Source of the DNA: Solimonas sp964507195
GTDB taxonomy: Bacteria; Pseudomonadota; Gammaproteobacteria; Nevskiales; Nevskiaceae
DNA: 25,356 nucleotides
Direction of reading: 5' to 3'
Assembly: GCA_964507195.1 (NCBI GenBank)
Contig: CAZDPA010000047.1
Location: 1 to 25,356, forward strand
The notes under the pieces were generated by a model that saw only the letters and a list, made by a program, of their open reading frames with translations, was not told the origin of the DNA and searched no databases. A program made the translations under genes and the position numbers. Shown one piece after another: positions 6,737-15,460 of this stretch; the stretch's first letter is position 1, and every line of letters begins with the position of its first letter.

Positions 6737-7821
6737 TGGAATTCATCGACCTCAAGGCACAGCAGGGGCGCATCAAGGACAAGATCGATGCAGCCATCCA
6801 GCGCGTGCTTGCACACGGGCAATACATCCTCGGGCCGGAAGTGGCGGAGCTGGAAGAAAAGCTGGCCGCTTATGTCGGCGCCAAATACTGCATCACCGTT
6901 GCCAACGGGACTGATGCATTGCAGATCGCTCAGATGGCCTTCGGTATCGGCCCCGGCGACGAAGTCATCACCCCAGGGTTTACGTACATCGCCACCGCAG
7001 AAACCGTGGCATTGCTCGGCGCCAAGCCCGTTTATGTAGATGTTGACCCGCGCACCTACAACCTGGATCCGGCGTTACTGGAAGCGGCCATCACGCCGCG
7101 GACCAAAGCCATCATCCCGGTTTCACTATATGGTCAATGCGCAGACTTTGACGCAATCAACGCGATTGCAGCCAAGCACGGCATCCCCGTCATTGAAGAC
7201 GCCGCCCAGAGCTTTGGAGGCACTTACAAAGGTCGAAAATCATGCAACCTCAGCGCCGTTGCCTGCACCAGCTTTTTTCCGACTAAGCCGCTCGGTTGTT
7301 ACGGTGATGGCGGCGCAATCTTTACCAACGACGACGAGCTGGCGAAGGTCATGCGCCAGATTGCGCGCCATGGCCAGGAGCGGCGCTACCACCATATCCG
7401 CGTAGGTGTGAACAGTCGCCTCGACACGCTGCAGGCAGCAATTCTGTTGCCGAAGCTGGAAATCTTCGACGAAGAAATCGCTTTACGACAGAAGGCCGCT
7501 AACACGTATGGGAAACTGCTCAAGGAAGCGAGCGTCTTTTCGGTGCCGTTTGTTGAAGTTCACAACATGAGTGCTTGGGCGCAGTACACCATCCAAGTAG
7601 ACGATCGCGCCTATCTCCAGGACAAGCTTAAAAGTGCTGGAATTCCCACGGCTGTGCACTACCCGATTCCGCTCAACAAACAGCCGGCGGTGAAAGACGA
7701 CGATGTAAGGCTCCCGGTGGGTGACGCAGTGGCGGAGCGCGTTATCAGCCTGCCGTTTCATCCGTACCTGTTGGCAGAAGATCAGAGGCGCATTGCGGCA
7801 ACGCTTAGTGGCGCTGAATAG
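6736..7821 (+). CDS. wbpE: UDP-3-keto-GlcNAcA aminotransferase, DegT/DnrJ/EryC1/StrS family (WbpE/WlbC-like)
   Basis: This 361-residue PLP enzyme belongs to the DegT family. It has the N-terminal FIDLKAQQGRIKDKID, the substrate/PLP-binding NGTDALQIA and PGFTYIATAE, the EDAAQSFGG aspartate region, and the Schiff-base lysine K184 in FFPTKPLGCYGDGGA. The FIDLKAQ start and the FFPTKPLGCYGDGGA segment are typical of WbpE/WlbC. The enzyme transfers an amino group from glutamate to C3 of the keto sugar. The ATG overlaps the preceding stop (TAATG). With the three genes before it, it completes a route to UDP-GlcNAc3NAcA. No separate 2-epimerase of the WbpI type is seen, so the sugar probably stays in the gluco configuration. 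Confidence 0.92.
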   Translation: MEFIDLKAQQGRIKDKIDAAIQRVLAHGQYILGPEVAELEEKLAAYVGAKYCITVANGTDALQIAQMAFGIGPGDEVITPGFTYIATAETVALLGAKPVYVDVDPRTYNLDPALLEAAITPRTKAIIPVSLYGQCADFDAINAIAAKHGIPVIEDAAQSFGGTYKGRKSCNLSAVACTSFFPTKPLGCYGDGGAIFTNDDELAKVMRQIARHGQERRYHHIRVGVNSRLDTLQAAILLPKLEIFDEEIALRQKAANTYGKLLKEASVFSVPFVEVHNMSAWAQYTIQVDDRAYLQDKLKSAGIPTAVHYPIPLNKQPAVKDDDVRLPVGDAVAERVISLPFHPYLLAEDQRRIAATLSGAE

Positions 7822-7836
7822 ATTAGGACGACGACG

Positions 7837-9123
7837 TTGAGCGCATCTGCAGCCATTCTGGCGTTGCGCAATACGCTTCGGCAGGCGGCCGAGAGTCCTT
7901 TTGTGAGGGACCTTGCCAAGCTGGTGTCCGGAACCATTGGCGGCAGAATTATCCTGCTGGCCGCGCTGCCTTTAGCTACCCGCCTCTACTCACCGGAAGA
8001 TTTCTCCCTGCTCGCCGTCTATCTCGCGGTAGTTGGCACGGTAGCCGTGGTTGCCTGTATGCGTTTTGATATTGCGATCCCTCTGGCGGCAAATACAGAG
8101 GACGCGGTACACCTACTGGTGCTGGCGCTCGCGGCTGCGGCAGGAGTCTCCAGTGTACTGGCCGTAGCGGCTATCACCATGCCCGACCGCATGGCCGAAT
8201 TTCTTGGAAAGCCCGCACTCGCGCCGCATCTATGGCTCGTTCCTCTGGGGACGTTCATGATGGCTGCGTACTCTGCGTTGCAGTTCTGGGCCACGCGTGC
8301 CCATCGTTTCGGCACCATTTCGGTGACGCGACTCACGCAGGCTGGCATCGGAGTCGCAACAATCCTGGGCATGGGCTGGGCGGGTGCCGCGCCGCTCGGT
8401 CTGCTGCTCGGCAATGCGTTGGCGATGGGTTCTGGCGGCGTGCGCTTGGGCATTAGCGTAGTGCGAAACGATTCGACAACGCTGCGCGGGGTGTCATTGG
8501 GTGGCTTGCGGGAGCGCTTGCGCAGCCACCGCAACTATCCGCTCTTTTCCGCGCCAGAAGCTTTGGCAAATGCAGCCGCAATCCAGCTCCCGATCATTCT
8601 GATTGCCGCTCAAACGATCAAGGAAGCTGGATTTCTGTACCTGGCGATGAGCGTCATGGCTGCGCCAATGGCGCTGCTCGGTCAGTCGATTGCACAGGTT
8701 TATGCATCACGCGCGGCTGGCGAGTTACAGAAGGGCCAGCTGGAAGCCTTTACCCGAAACATCATGCGAAAGCTCGCTTTGATCGGTGCTCCACTGCTGA
8801 TTCTGGCGGGCATTATTGCTCCCGTACTTTTTCCTCTGATCTTCGGGGCAGATTGGATCCGCGCCGGCATTATTGTCACGTGGATTGCCCCCTGGATGAC
8901 GATGCAGTTCATCGCGTCGCCGGTTTCACTGGCACTGGCTGTGACCGGCAATCAGATAACCGCAATGAAGCTCCAGTTGCTGGGCTTGGCCATAAGAGTG
9001 GGATCAGTACTGGCAGTTGATGTATGGATGCCGGGCAACATGGTGGAAGCCTATGCCCTGTCAGGCTTTCTGTTCTACTCGATCTACGGCGTAGTTGTGC
9101 TTCGAGTTGTTTCAAGGCGGTGA
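7837..9123 (+). CDS. wzx: Wzx-type lipid-linked oligosaccharide flippase
   Basis: The 428-residue protein is almost entirely hydrophobic and shows about a dozen membrane segments. It has the N-terminal pattern of the polysaccharide biosynthesis/MOP flippase family (VSGTIGGRIILLAALPLATRL followed by YSPEDFSLLAVY). Wzx moves undecaprenyl-diphosphate-linked repeat units from the cytoplasmic to the periplasmic face of the inner membrane. The start is a TTG at 7837 supported by AGGA at 7825-7828. No in-frame ATG precedes the first conserved segment. It follows the aminotransferase by 15 bases and is followed within 4 bases by an acyltransferase. Wzx proteins are too variable for the substrate to be read from sequence. 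Confidence 0.88.
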   Translation: MSASAAILALRNTLRQAAESPFVRDLAKLVSGTIGGRIILLAALPLATRLYSPEDFSLLAVYLAVVGTVAVVACMRFDIAIPLAANTEDAVHLLVLALAAAAGVSSVLAVAAITMPDRMAEFLGKPALAPHLWLVPLGTFMMAAYSALQFWATRAHRFGTISVTRLTQAGIGVATILGMGWAGAAPLGLLLGNALAMGSGGVRLGISVVRNDSTTLRGVSLGGLRERLRSHRNYPLFSAPEALANAAAIQLPIILIAAQTIKEAGFLYLAMSVMAAPMALLGQSIAQVYASRAAGELQKGQLEAFTRNIMRKLALIGAPLLILAGIIAPVLFPLIFGADWIRAGIIVTWIAPWMTMQFIASPVSLALAVTGNQITAMKLQLLGLAIRVGSVLAVDVWMPGNMVEAYALSGFLFYSIYGVVVLRVVSRR

Positions 9124-9127
9124 ACTG

Positions 9128-9730
9128 ATGATTGGTTACTATCTGACGAGACTACTCAGGAAGCTTAGGCCTCGCGCCATAGGGGCTTCCTTGGTCCACA
9201 AGCAGGCGCGCATTGGCCCTGGGTCGCAGGTGCTCTTTAGTCGACTTGACCGATATAGCTACTGTGGAGCGGACTGCGTCGTGCTCTCAGCGGACATCGG
9301 CGCATTTTGTTCGATAGCAGACAACGTGATTATTGGCGGCGCCCAGCACGCGATGAGCTCAGTATCCAGCAGCCCGATTTTCCATCAAGGCCGAAACGTG
9401 TTTGGTGTCAACTGGGCGGCGCACCCAGCTCCGGAAACATTGCGAACGGGAGTAGGCAACGACGTGTGGATTGGGAACGGGGCAAAGATCCGCGGAGGAG
9501 TCTCAATCGGAAACGGCGCCGTCGTCGGAGCGGGGGCTGTTGTCACCAAAGACGTCGACCCCTATGCGGTTGTCGCCGGAGTGCCTGCCGAGTTCATCAG
9601 GTATCGATTCGATGAGAGCGTGCGTCGCCGCCTTGAAGCCACTCGCTGGTGGGACTGGCCCGAAGAGAAGCTAAAGGTACTATCTCGCGATTTTAACGAT
9701 CCGATCAGATTTCTTGAGGAGATCGAATGA
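9128..9730 (+). CDS. Hexapeptide-repeat acyltransferase, CatB/Vat-like (probable sugar O-acetyltransferase)
   Basis: This 200-residue protein has left-handed beta-helix repeats (ARIGPGSQVLFSRL, IGNGAKIRGGVSIGNGAVVG) and the long loop and C-terminal helix typical of CatB/Vat-like acetyltransferases (VAGVPAEFIRYRF, then WWDWPEEKL). A histidine in IIGGAQHAMSS matches the usual catalytic position. In polysaccharide loci such proteins usually O-acetylate a sugar of the repeat unit. It could instead be the N-acetyltransferase for a 4-amino sugar, which I think less likely because PglD-type enzymes have a different N-terminal domain. The ATG at 9128 is preferred; it lies just after the wzx stop. The stop overlaps the next start (ATGA). 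Confidence 0.82.
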   Translation: MIGYYLTRLLRKLRPRAIGASLVHKQARIGPGSQVLFSRLDRYSYCGADCVVLSADIGAFCSIADNVIIGGAQHAMSSVSSSPIFHQGRNVFGVNWAAHPAPETLRTGVGNDVWIGNGAKIRGGVSIGNGAVVGAGAVVTKDVDPYAVVAGVPAEFIRYRFDESVRRRLEATRWWDWPEEKLKVLSRDFNDPIRFLEEIE

Positions 9731-10869
9731 GGATCGTCCATATATGCCTATCGAGTTTTTTCATCGACGGGCACCTGTACCAAGAAAATGAACTAGTGAT
9801 CCGGCACGTTGCTGACGGGCACGATGTCACTGTCGTGGCTTCGACTGAAACGTATGACACAGCAGGGCGCGTTACGTATGTTCAGCCCGGCCGGTATACG
9901 GGCGTCGAGGGAGCCACCATCATCCGATTGCCCTATCGTTGGAGCGCGCTTCCTCTGTTGGCGCGAAAACTCAGAGCGCATCCCGGCTTGGTCAGTATTC
10001 TGGAAGGGATTGAACCAGATGTGATCATGTTTCACGGCTGCGCTGCATGGGAGCTGCGCAATGTTAGCCGCTATGTCCGAAGGCGGCCACAAGTCATCTT
10101 TCACATCGATACCCATGCTGATGCGGGGAACAGCGCGCGCGGATGGTTTTCACGAGAGATCTTGCATCGCCGGTACTACGGGAAAATCCTCAAGGATGCG
10201 ATGTCGGTTTCCGGGCCGCTACTATATGTGGCGACATCCGCGATGGACTTTGCGGCTGAGGTTTATGGCATCTCAAGAGAGAGAATGGAATTCTATCCAC
10301 TTGGTGGAAGCATTCCGTCCCACGATGACTATAAGAGGATGCGCAAGCTATGTCGTGAGCGGTTAAATCTAACGGATTCAGACATTCTCATCGCGCAGTC
10401 CGGGAAGCAGGGACGCGAGAAAATGCTGGCGCAATCGCTACGAGCGTTTTCAAGAGTTGAGAATCCCAGGCTGCGCTTCGTCATCGTCGGAGTCCTGCAG
10501 GAAGAAATTCGTCAAGAATGCGAGACCTTGATCTCAGCAGACTCGCGAGTGCGCTTCCTGGGTTGGCAGAACGCTAGCTTATTAACCGAGCTGTTATGCG
10601 GCGCCGACATCTATTTACAGCCTGGGACGCAATCCGCAACGATGCAGCACAGCCTATGCTGCAGGTGTGCGGTGATCCTTGCGGATATTCCCTCACATCA
10701 ACCATATCTTCGAGGGAATGGATGGCTTGTCCGCGACGAAGCAGGAATCGAGCGCTCCATGCGAGAAGCCAGCATCGCGATCGTCGATAAAATGTCCCTA
10801 GAATCCGAAAGAGTGGCCCACGCGCTCCTGGACTACCGAATCCTATCTAAGCGTGTCCTGCATCGGTGA
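9727..10869 (+). CDS. Glycosyltransferase family 4 (GT-B fold)
   Basis: The 380-residue protein has the two Rossmann-like halves of GT4 enzymes. The N-terminal half begins MRIVHICLSSFFIDGHLYQENEL. The C-terminal half begins near ILIAQSGKQGREKMLAQSLRAF and includes RLRFVIVGVLQEEI and VRFLGWQNASLLTELLCGADI, with a degenerate donor-binding region (PGTQSATMQHSLCCRCAVILAD). No membrane segment is obvious, so it probably acts on the cytoplasmic face on an undecaprenyl-linked acceptor. One of the three predicted sugars is its likely donor, GlcNAc3NAcA or FucNAc, but sequence alone does not say which. It overlaps the genes on both sides by four bases. Base composition here is more AT-rich than in the sugar-nucleotide genes. 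Confidence 0.85.
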   Translation: MRIVHICLSSFFIDGHLYQENELVIRHVADGHDVTVVASTETYDTAGRVTYVQPGRYTGVEGATIIRLPYRWSALPLLARKLRAHPGLVSILEGIEPDVIMFHGCAAWELRNVSRYVRRRPQVIFHIDTHADAGNSARGWFSREILHRRYYGKILKDAMSVSGPLLYVATSAMDFAAEVYGISRERMEFYPLGGSIPSHDDYKRMRKLCRERLNLTDSDILIAQSGKQGREKMLAQSLRAFSRVENPRLRFVIVGVLQEEIRQECETLISADSRVRFLGWQNASLLTELLCGADIYLQPGTQSATMQHSLCCRCAVILADIPSHQPYLRGNGWLVRDEAGIERSMREASIAIVDKMSLESERVAHALLDYRILSKRVLHR

Positions 10870-12047
10870 GACGAATGGACATTTCAATGCGCCAAGCGGA
10901 TCGCAGCGATGTAGTGCATCAGGACCCGGCTATCGCGACGGCCAATATCCTCTTGTTCATTTTGCTTCTATATTTCTTTTCGACGGTTCTTGATCTGTCG
11001 CCTTCTATCGTTCTGGGCGGATGGGGGTTGTTGCTCATCGGTTTATTCACTAGAGCTAAGGTGACGGCATCATTGCCCTTGCTTATCGGATACGCCGTTT
11101 TAGCTCTTTTCTTCTTGTTGGGTGTTGCGAGAAGCAACTTTTCCGAAGAGTCGATGCTGTTGTTTAGAGTCATCGTGACCTCGTTTGTCCTTTCCTCTTT
11201 GTTACTTGCGGTGGCTCGGGGCGACTTTCGCTCATTTTGGCAGGGACGAGCGGGTAACTATTTCAGTGTGGCGGTGCATCGAGTTTCATTGACGGCTTTC
11301 TTTTCATGGGCGGTTATTTCAATGCTGACCATGAGCACTAAGGGGATTATCGACCACAGGGAGATCGTCGGATTTGGGTATTTGACAATTGCCGATCTTT
11401 TTGCACTTCTGTCGCTATCAGTTATGTCGAGAAAGCTTATCTCGGCTGCTGAGTTTGTAGTCATTGTTTTGATGGCCTTGCTGGTTCTCGTCTTCTTGGG
11501 CTCAAGAACATCAATTGTGATATTTATAGTTGGCTCGGCAATATCGGCAAGATCACATGGTATTTCTACGAAGTTAGCCGTGCTGCTGCTGATGCTAGGC
11601 AGCCCAGCCGCCTACTTTGCCTTCCCCAAAATTAACTGGGACTCCAGCGCCTTTTCCCGCGCGCAAACCCTGCTCAATATTAGTGCGGATGAGAGCCGCC
11701 GGACGCGCGACACCTTTCAGCAGAATCTCATTGATAGGCTAGCGGAGAATCCGTCTTGCTTTTTTGTTCCTTGTCAGCCAGATGTCGGTGAGTATCAGCA
11801 TGGGATGCTTTCCGTTATTGAATACTTCGGGCTCGGAGGGATTCTCGTTATTGCTTTCACGATATTTGCAGTTGCCTACAGAGGGGACTTCTTGCGGAAG
11901 CAATGGTTCTTCGCGATATTCTCCTATGCCTTAATTTGTTGCCTGCTCGCGCGCGCATGGATTTCGCCGGTATTTCCCGTTCTTATTGCATATGCCGCGT
12001 TCTCGATGATGCCCGGTGGTAAGCAGAGGAAGGTGGGAGCGAGGTGA
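10866..12047 (+). CDS. wzy: Wzy-type O-antigen/capsule repeat-unit polymerase
   Basis: The product is a 393-residue multi-pass membrane protein with about ten hydrophobic segments. A large hydrophilic loop at roughly 255-320 ends in EYQHGMLSVIEYFGLGG, which resembles the HNxxL..YG region of Wzy/WaaL polymerases. Wzy joins repeat units in the periplasm. Sequence similarity between Wzy proteins is weak, so the call rests on topology, the loop and the locus. A GTG at 10866 overlaps the upstream stop; an ATG three codons later is also possible. Two sampled 60-base lines (10921 and 11101) are 43-45% GC, compared with about 67% in a line of the following gene, a contrast common in wzy genes acquired by transfer. 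Confidence 0.85.
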   Translation: MRRMDISMRQADRSDVVHQDPAIATANILLFILLLYFFSTVLDLSPSIVLGGWGLLLIGLFTRAKVTASLPLLIGYAVLALFFLLGVARSNFSEESMLLFRVIVTSFVLSSLLLAVARGDFRSFWQGRAGNYFSVAVHRVSLTAFFSWAVISMLTMSTKGIIDHREIVGFGYLTIADLFALLSLSVMSRKLISAAEFVVIVLMALLVLVFLGSRTSIVIFIVGSAISARSHGISTKLAVLLLMLGSPAAYFAFPKINWDSSAFSRAQTLLNISADESRRTRDTFQQNLIDRLAENPSCFFVPCQPDVGEYQHGMLSVIEYFGLGGILVIAFTIFAVAYRGDFLRKQWFFAIFSYALICCLLARAWISPVFPVLIAYAAFSMMPGGKQRKVGAR

Positions 12048-12141
12048 AGGCTGGTTGGTTTGCACCTGCAGTCCGCACGAAGAAGACGGCGATGGCCAAA
12101 GAATTCATGATTTTTCAGCGATTAACGCGTGAGAATATTTG

Positions 12142-13176
12142 ATGTTTAAAGATGCGACGCTGTTGATTTCCGGCGGCACAGGATCTTTCGGTAACGCCGT
12201 TCTTATGCGGTTTCTTCAATCGGATTTGCGCGAAATCCGCATCTTCAGTCGCGATGAAAAAAAACAGGACGACATGCGCAAGCGGTACGCGAACCCGAAG
12301 CTGAAGTTCTACATCGGCGACGTTCGTGACTATCAGAGCGTGTTGAACGCTACACGCGGCGTGGACTACATCTTCCATGCTGCAGCGTTGAAGCAGGTAC
12401 CCTCCTGCGAGTTCCACCCCATGGAAGCGGTGAAAACCAACGTCATCGGCACCGAAAATCTGCTTGAGGCCTCGATACAGAATGGGGTCAAGCGGGTCGT
12501 GTGTCTAAGCACGGACAAGGCGGTGTATCCCATCAACGCCATGGGCATCTCCAAGGCGATGATGGAGAAGGTGATGGTTGCCAAGTCGCGCAACGTCGAT
12601 GAGAGAAAGACGGTCATCTGTGGTACGCGCTATGGCAACGTGATGGCTTCCCGTGGTTCAGTGATTCCGCTGTTCGTGGACCAGATTCGCGCGGGCAAGC
12701 CGTTGACGATCACCGATCCGAACATGACGCGTTTCATGATGACGCTGGAAGATGCGGTCGATCTGGTGCTTTACGCGTTTGAGCACGGCCGCAACGGCGA
12801 CATGTTCGTGCAGAAGGCGCCGGCGGCAACCATCGAAACGCTGGCGTTGGCACTCACCGACTTGCTGGGCAAGCAAGGCTACGCCATCAACACCATCGGC
12901 ACGCGGCACGGAGAGAAGCTTTACGAAGCGCTGCTGAGTCGTGAGGAGATGGCCTGCGCTGAAGATCGAGGCGACTACTATCGCGTGCCGCCCGACTTGC
13001 GCGATCTCAACTACACCAAGTTCGTCGAACAGGGTGAGGAAAAGATCTCGCACGCCGAAGACTACAATTCGCATAACACGGAGCGCCTGGACGTGAAGGG
13101 TATGCAGAAGCTGCTGCTCAAGCTCCCGTTCATTCGCGCATTGCAGAACGGCGAATACGCAAGCCCAGAGGATTGA
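12142..13176 (+). CDS. fnlA: UDP-GlcNAc 4,6-dehydratase/5-epimerase (FnlA/WbjB/CapE)
   Basis: The 344-residue soluble SDR enzyme has the N-terminal NADP motif ISGGTGSFGNAVL and the catalytic M134-x3-K138 in NAMGISK, where methionine replaces the SDR tyrosine as expected for this family. Further signatures are TRYGNVMASRGSVIPLF and TMTRFMMTLEDAVDLV-type segments. The enzyme starts the UDP-L-FucNAc pathway by dehydrating and epimerising UDP-GlcNAc. Unlike the dehydratase at 1539 it has no membrane domain. The ATG at 12142 is better than the TTG just before it. A 94-bp gap separates it from wzy, the largest gap since 3753 among these genes, and marks the edge of a cassette that continues as fnlB and fnlC. 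Confidence 0.95.
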   Translation: MFKDATLLISGGTGSFGNAVLMRFLQSDLREIRIFSRDEKKQDDMRKRYANPKLKFYIGDVRDYQSVLNATRGVDYIFHAAALKQVPSCEFHPMEAVKTNVIGTENLLEASIQNGVKRVVCLSTDKAVYPINAMGISKAMMEKVMVAKSRNVDERKTVICGTRYGNVMASRGSVIPLFVDQIRAGKPLTITDPNMTRFMMTLEDAVDLVLYAFEHGRNGDMFVQKAPAATIETLALALTDLLGKQGYAINTIGTRHGEKLYEALLSREEMACAEDRGDYYRVPPDLRDLNYTKFVEQGEEKISHAEDYNSHNTERLDVKGMQKLLLKLPFIRALQNGEYASPED

Positions 13177-13180
13177 AGCC

Positions 13181-14296
13181 GTGAAGGTTTTGATTACAGG
13201 AGCGGACGGCTTTGTGGCGCGCAATCTTGCGCTGTATTTGTCTGAGCGTAAGGACGTCGAAATTCTGCGGTACACGCGAGCAAGCACGGCAGAAGAGTTG
13301 CCGGCGCTGGTGGCGAAAGCGGACTTCATTTTCCATCTGGCAGGCGTCAACCGGCCCAAGCAGCCAGAGGAGTTCCAGGGCAACTCGGATCTGACCAAGC
13401 TGATCTGTGAGGCTGTCAAAGCGTCGGGGCGCCGCTTGCCTGTGCTGTACAGCTCGTCGATCCAGGCGCAGCGCGAGAATCCCTATGGCACCAGCAAGCG
13501 GGCCGCTGAAGACGCTTTGCTGGCGCTGAATGCGGAGCACGGCTCCCCGGTCTATCTGTTCCGTCTGCCGAATGTTTTCGGCAAGTGGGCCAAGCCGAAT
13601 TACAACTCCGCCGTGGCGACGTTCTGCCACAACATTGCCCGCGATCTGCCCATCCAGATCAACGATCCGGCGGCACCGGTGGCATTGGTCTACGTCGATG
13701 ACGTCGTGACCCGCTTTGTTGCTGTCATGACGGAGGAGGTTGGCGAGGAGCCGTTTGTCTCGGTGTCCCCCGAGTACTCGACAACCGTAGGAGAGTTGGC
13801 TGCTCAGATTCAGGCGTTTCGCGACAGCCGAGCAACGCTGGTCTCGGAGCGCGTCGGGACGGGGCTGGTGCGAGCGTTATACGCGACGTACGTCAGCTAT
13901 CTGCCGAAAGAGCGGTTTACGTACGAAGTCCCCAAATACGGCGATCCGCGCGGTGTTTTCGTAGAAATGCTCAAGACACCCGACGCCGGTCAGTTCTCGT
14001 ACTTCACCGCACATCCGGGCGTGACGCGAGGCGGGCACTACCACCATTCCAAGACCGAGAAGTTTCTGGTCATCAAGGGGCGGGCCTGTTTCCGGTTCCG
14101 CCATATGCAGACGGGCGAGTTCCACGAGTTGTTCACGGAAGGGGACAAGCCCGAGATCGTCGAGACCGTGCCCGGCTGGACGCACGACATCACGAATGTC
14201 GGCAGCGACGAAATGGTCGTCATGCTGTGGGCCAATGAGATCTTCGACCGGGCCAACCCGGACACCTATGCCTGTCCAGTCGGCGCACAGCACTGA
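13181..14296 (+). CDS. fnlB: Bifunctional SDR/cupin enzyme of UDP-L-FucNAc synthesis (FnlB/WbjC/CapF)
   Basis: The 371-residue protein has an N-terminal SDR domain (VLITGADGFVARN; catalytic Y102-x3-K106 in NPYGTSKRAAED) fused to a C-terminal cupin domain starting around residue 250 (PKYGDPRGVFVEMLKT and RGGHYHHSKTEKFLVIKG). The histidines of HYHH are expected to bind zinc. This fusion is diagnostic of CapF/WbjC: the cupin half epimerises C3 and the SDR half reduces C4 with NADPH, giving UDP-2-acetamido-2,6-dideoxy-L-talose. It starts with GTG four bases after fnlA. The genes on either side carry out the preceding and following steps. Confidence 0.95.
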   Translation: MKVLITGADGFVARNLALYLSERKDVEILRYTRASTAEELPALVAKADFIFHLAGVNRPKQPEEFQGNSDLTKLICEAVKASGRRLPVLYSSSIQAQRENPYGTSKRAAEDALLALNAEHGSPVYLFRLPNVFGKWAKPNYNSAVATFCHNIARDLPIQINDPAAPVALVYVDDVVTRFVAVMTEEVGEEPFVSVSPEYSTTVGELAAQIQAFRDSRATLVSERVGTGLVRALYATYVSYLPKERFTYEVPKYGDPRGVFVEMLKTPDAGQFSYFTAHPGVTRGGHYHHSKTEKFLVIKGRACFRFRHMQTGEFHELFTEGDKPEIVETVPGWTHDITNVGSDEMVVMLWANEIFDRANPDTYACPVGAQH

Positions 14297-14320
14297 TCGG
14301 CACTTTTCAAGAGAATCGCA

Positions 14321-15451
14321 ATGAAGAAGCTGAAAGTCGTCACCGTGGTGGGTACGCGACCGGAGATCATCCGGCTGTCGCGGGTGATGGCGAAGCTCGA
14401 TGAGCATTGCGAGCATGTGCTCGTCCACACCGGCCAGAACTACGACTATGAGTTGAACGAGATTTTCTTTCAGGACCTGGGAATCCGCCGACCCGATCAT
14501 TTCCTCAACGCGGCAGGCGCAACGGGTGCTGAGACGATCGGCAACGTCATCATTGCAGTGGATCGCGTGCTGGCGGAGATCAAGCCTGACGCATTGCTCG
14601 TTCTGGGCGACACCAACAGCTGTCTGGCCGTGTTGCCAGCCAAGCGCCGGAAGATCCCCACCTTTCACATGGAAGCGGGCAATCGTTGCTTCGACATGCG
14701 GGTCCCGGAGGAGATCAACCGCCGGATCGTCGATCACACCGCCGATATCAACCTCACCTACAGCACGATTGCCCGCGACTACCTGCTGCGTGAGGGATTG
14801 CCGTCGGACATGGTCATCAAGACCGGTAGCCCGATGTTCGAGGTGCTGAATCACTATCGCGACGGCATCGAAGCATCCGATGTGCTGGATCGATTGGCGC
14901 TGGCGCCGGGGAAGTTCTTCGTGGTCAGTGCCCACCGTGAGGAGAACATCGATTCCGACAAGAGCTTTCTCAAGCTGGTTGATGTGCTGAACACGGTTGC
15001 GAAACAGTTCGGCTATCCCGTCATTGTTTCAACGCACCCCAGGACCCAGAAGCGCGTGACCGCGATGGGCGTGCAGTTTCACGAGAACGTGCGCCTGCTC
15101 AAGCCGCTGGGGTTCAAGGATTACAACAAGCTGCAGATGACGGCCAAGTCTGTGCTGTCGGACAGCGGGACGATCAATGAAGAGTCGTCCATCCTCAACT
15201 TCCCGGCACTCAACATCCGCGAGGCACACGAGCGGCCGGAAGGCATGGAAGAGGCCGCGGTCATGATGGTGGGCCTGGAAACAGAGCGTGTGCTGCAGGG
15301 GCTGCAGATTCTCGAGCAGCAGCCTCGTGGTGAGGAACGCGGACTGCGGCTGGTGGCGGATTACAGCATGCCGAATGTCTCAGACAAGGTGGTGCGGATC
15401 ATTCATAGCTATCGCGACTATGTGATGCGGGTTGTCTGGAAGCAGCACTAG
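14321..15451 (+). CDS. fnlC: UDP-L-FucNAc-forming 2-epimerase (FnlC/WbjD/CapG)
   Basis: This 376-residue protein belongs to the non-hydrolysing UDP-GlcNAc 2-epimerase family. It shows VGTRPEIIRLSRVM, HTGQNYDYELNEIFF, VLGDTNSC, HMEAGNRCFDMRVPEEINRR and VSAHREENID. The RCFDMRVPEEINR form is the one found in WbjD/CapG rather than WecB (which has TGD/GLRT-type motifs). It inverts C2 of UDP-2-acetamido-2,6-dideoxy-L-talose to give UDP-L-FucNAc. It could be confused with WbpI, which serves the GlcNAc3NAcA route, but it lies directly after fnlA and fnlB in the conserved order and is best assigned to FucNAc. Confidence 0.93.
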   Translation: MKKLKVVTVVGTRPEIIRLSRVMAKLDEHCEHVLVHTGQNYDYELNEIFFQDLGIRRPDHFLNAAGATGAETIGNVIIAVDRVLAEIKPDALLVLGDTNSCLAVLPAKRRKIPTFHMEAGNRCFDMRVPEEINRRIVDHTADINLTYSTIARDYLLREGLPSDMVIKTGSPMFEVLNHYRDGIEASDVLDRLALAPGKFFVVSAHREENIDSDKSFLKLVDVLNTVAKQFGYPVIVSTHPRTQKRVTAMGVQFHENVRLLKPLGFKDYNKLQMTAKSVLSDSGTINEESSILNFPALNIREAHERPEGMEEAAVMMVGLETERVLQGLQILEQQPRGEERGLRLVADYSMPNVSDKVVRIIHSYRDYVMRVVWKQH

Positions 15452-15460
15452 AACAAGCCG

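Noticed and set aside
14321..15451. Assigning the 2-epimerase to the GlcNAc3NAcA route as WbpI (giving a ManNAc3NAcA sugar)
   Set aside because: It directly follows fnlA and fnlB in the conserved order and has the RCFDMRVPEEINR form of WbjD/CapG.
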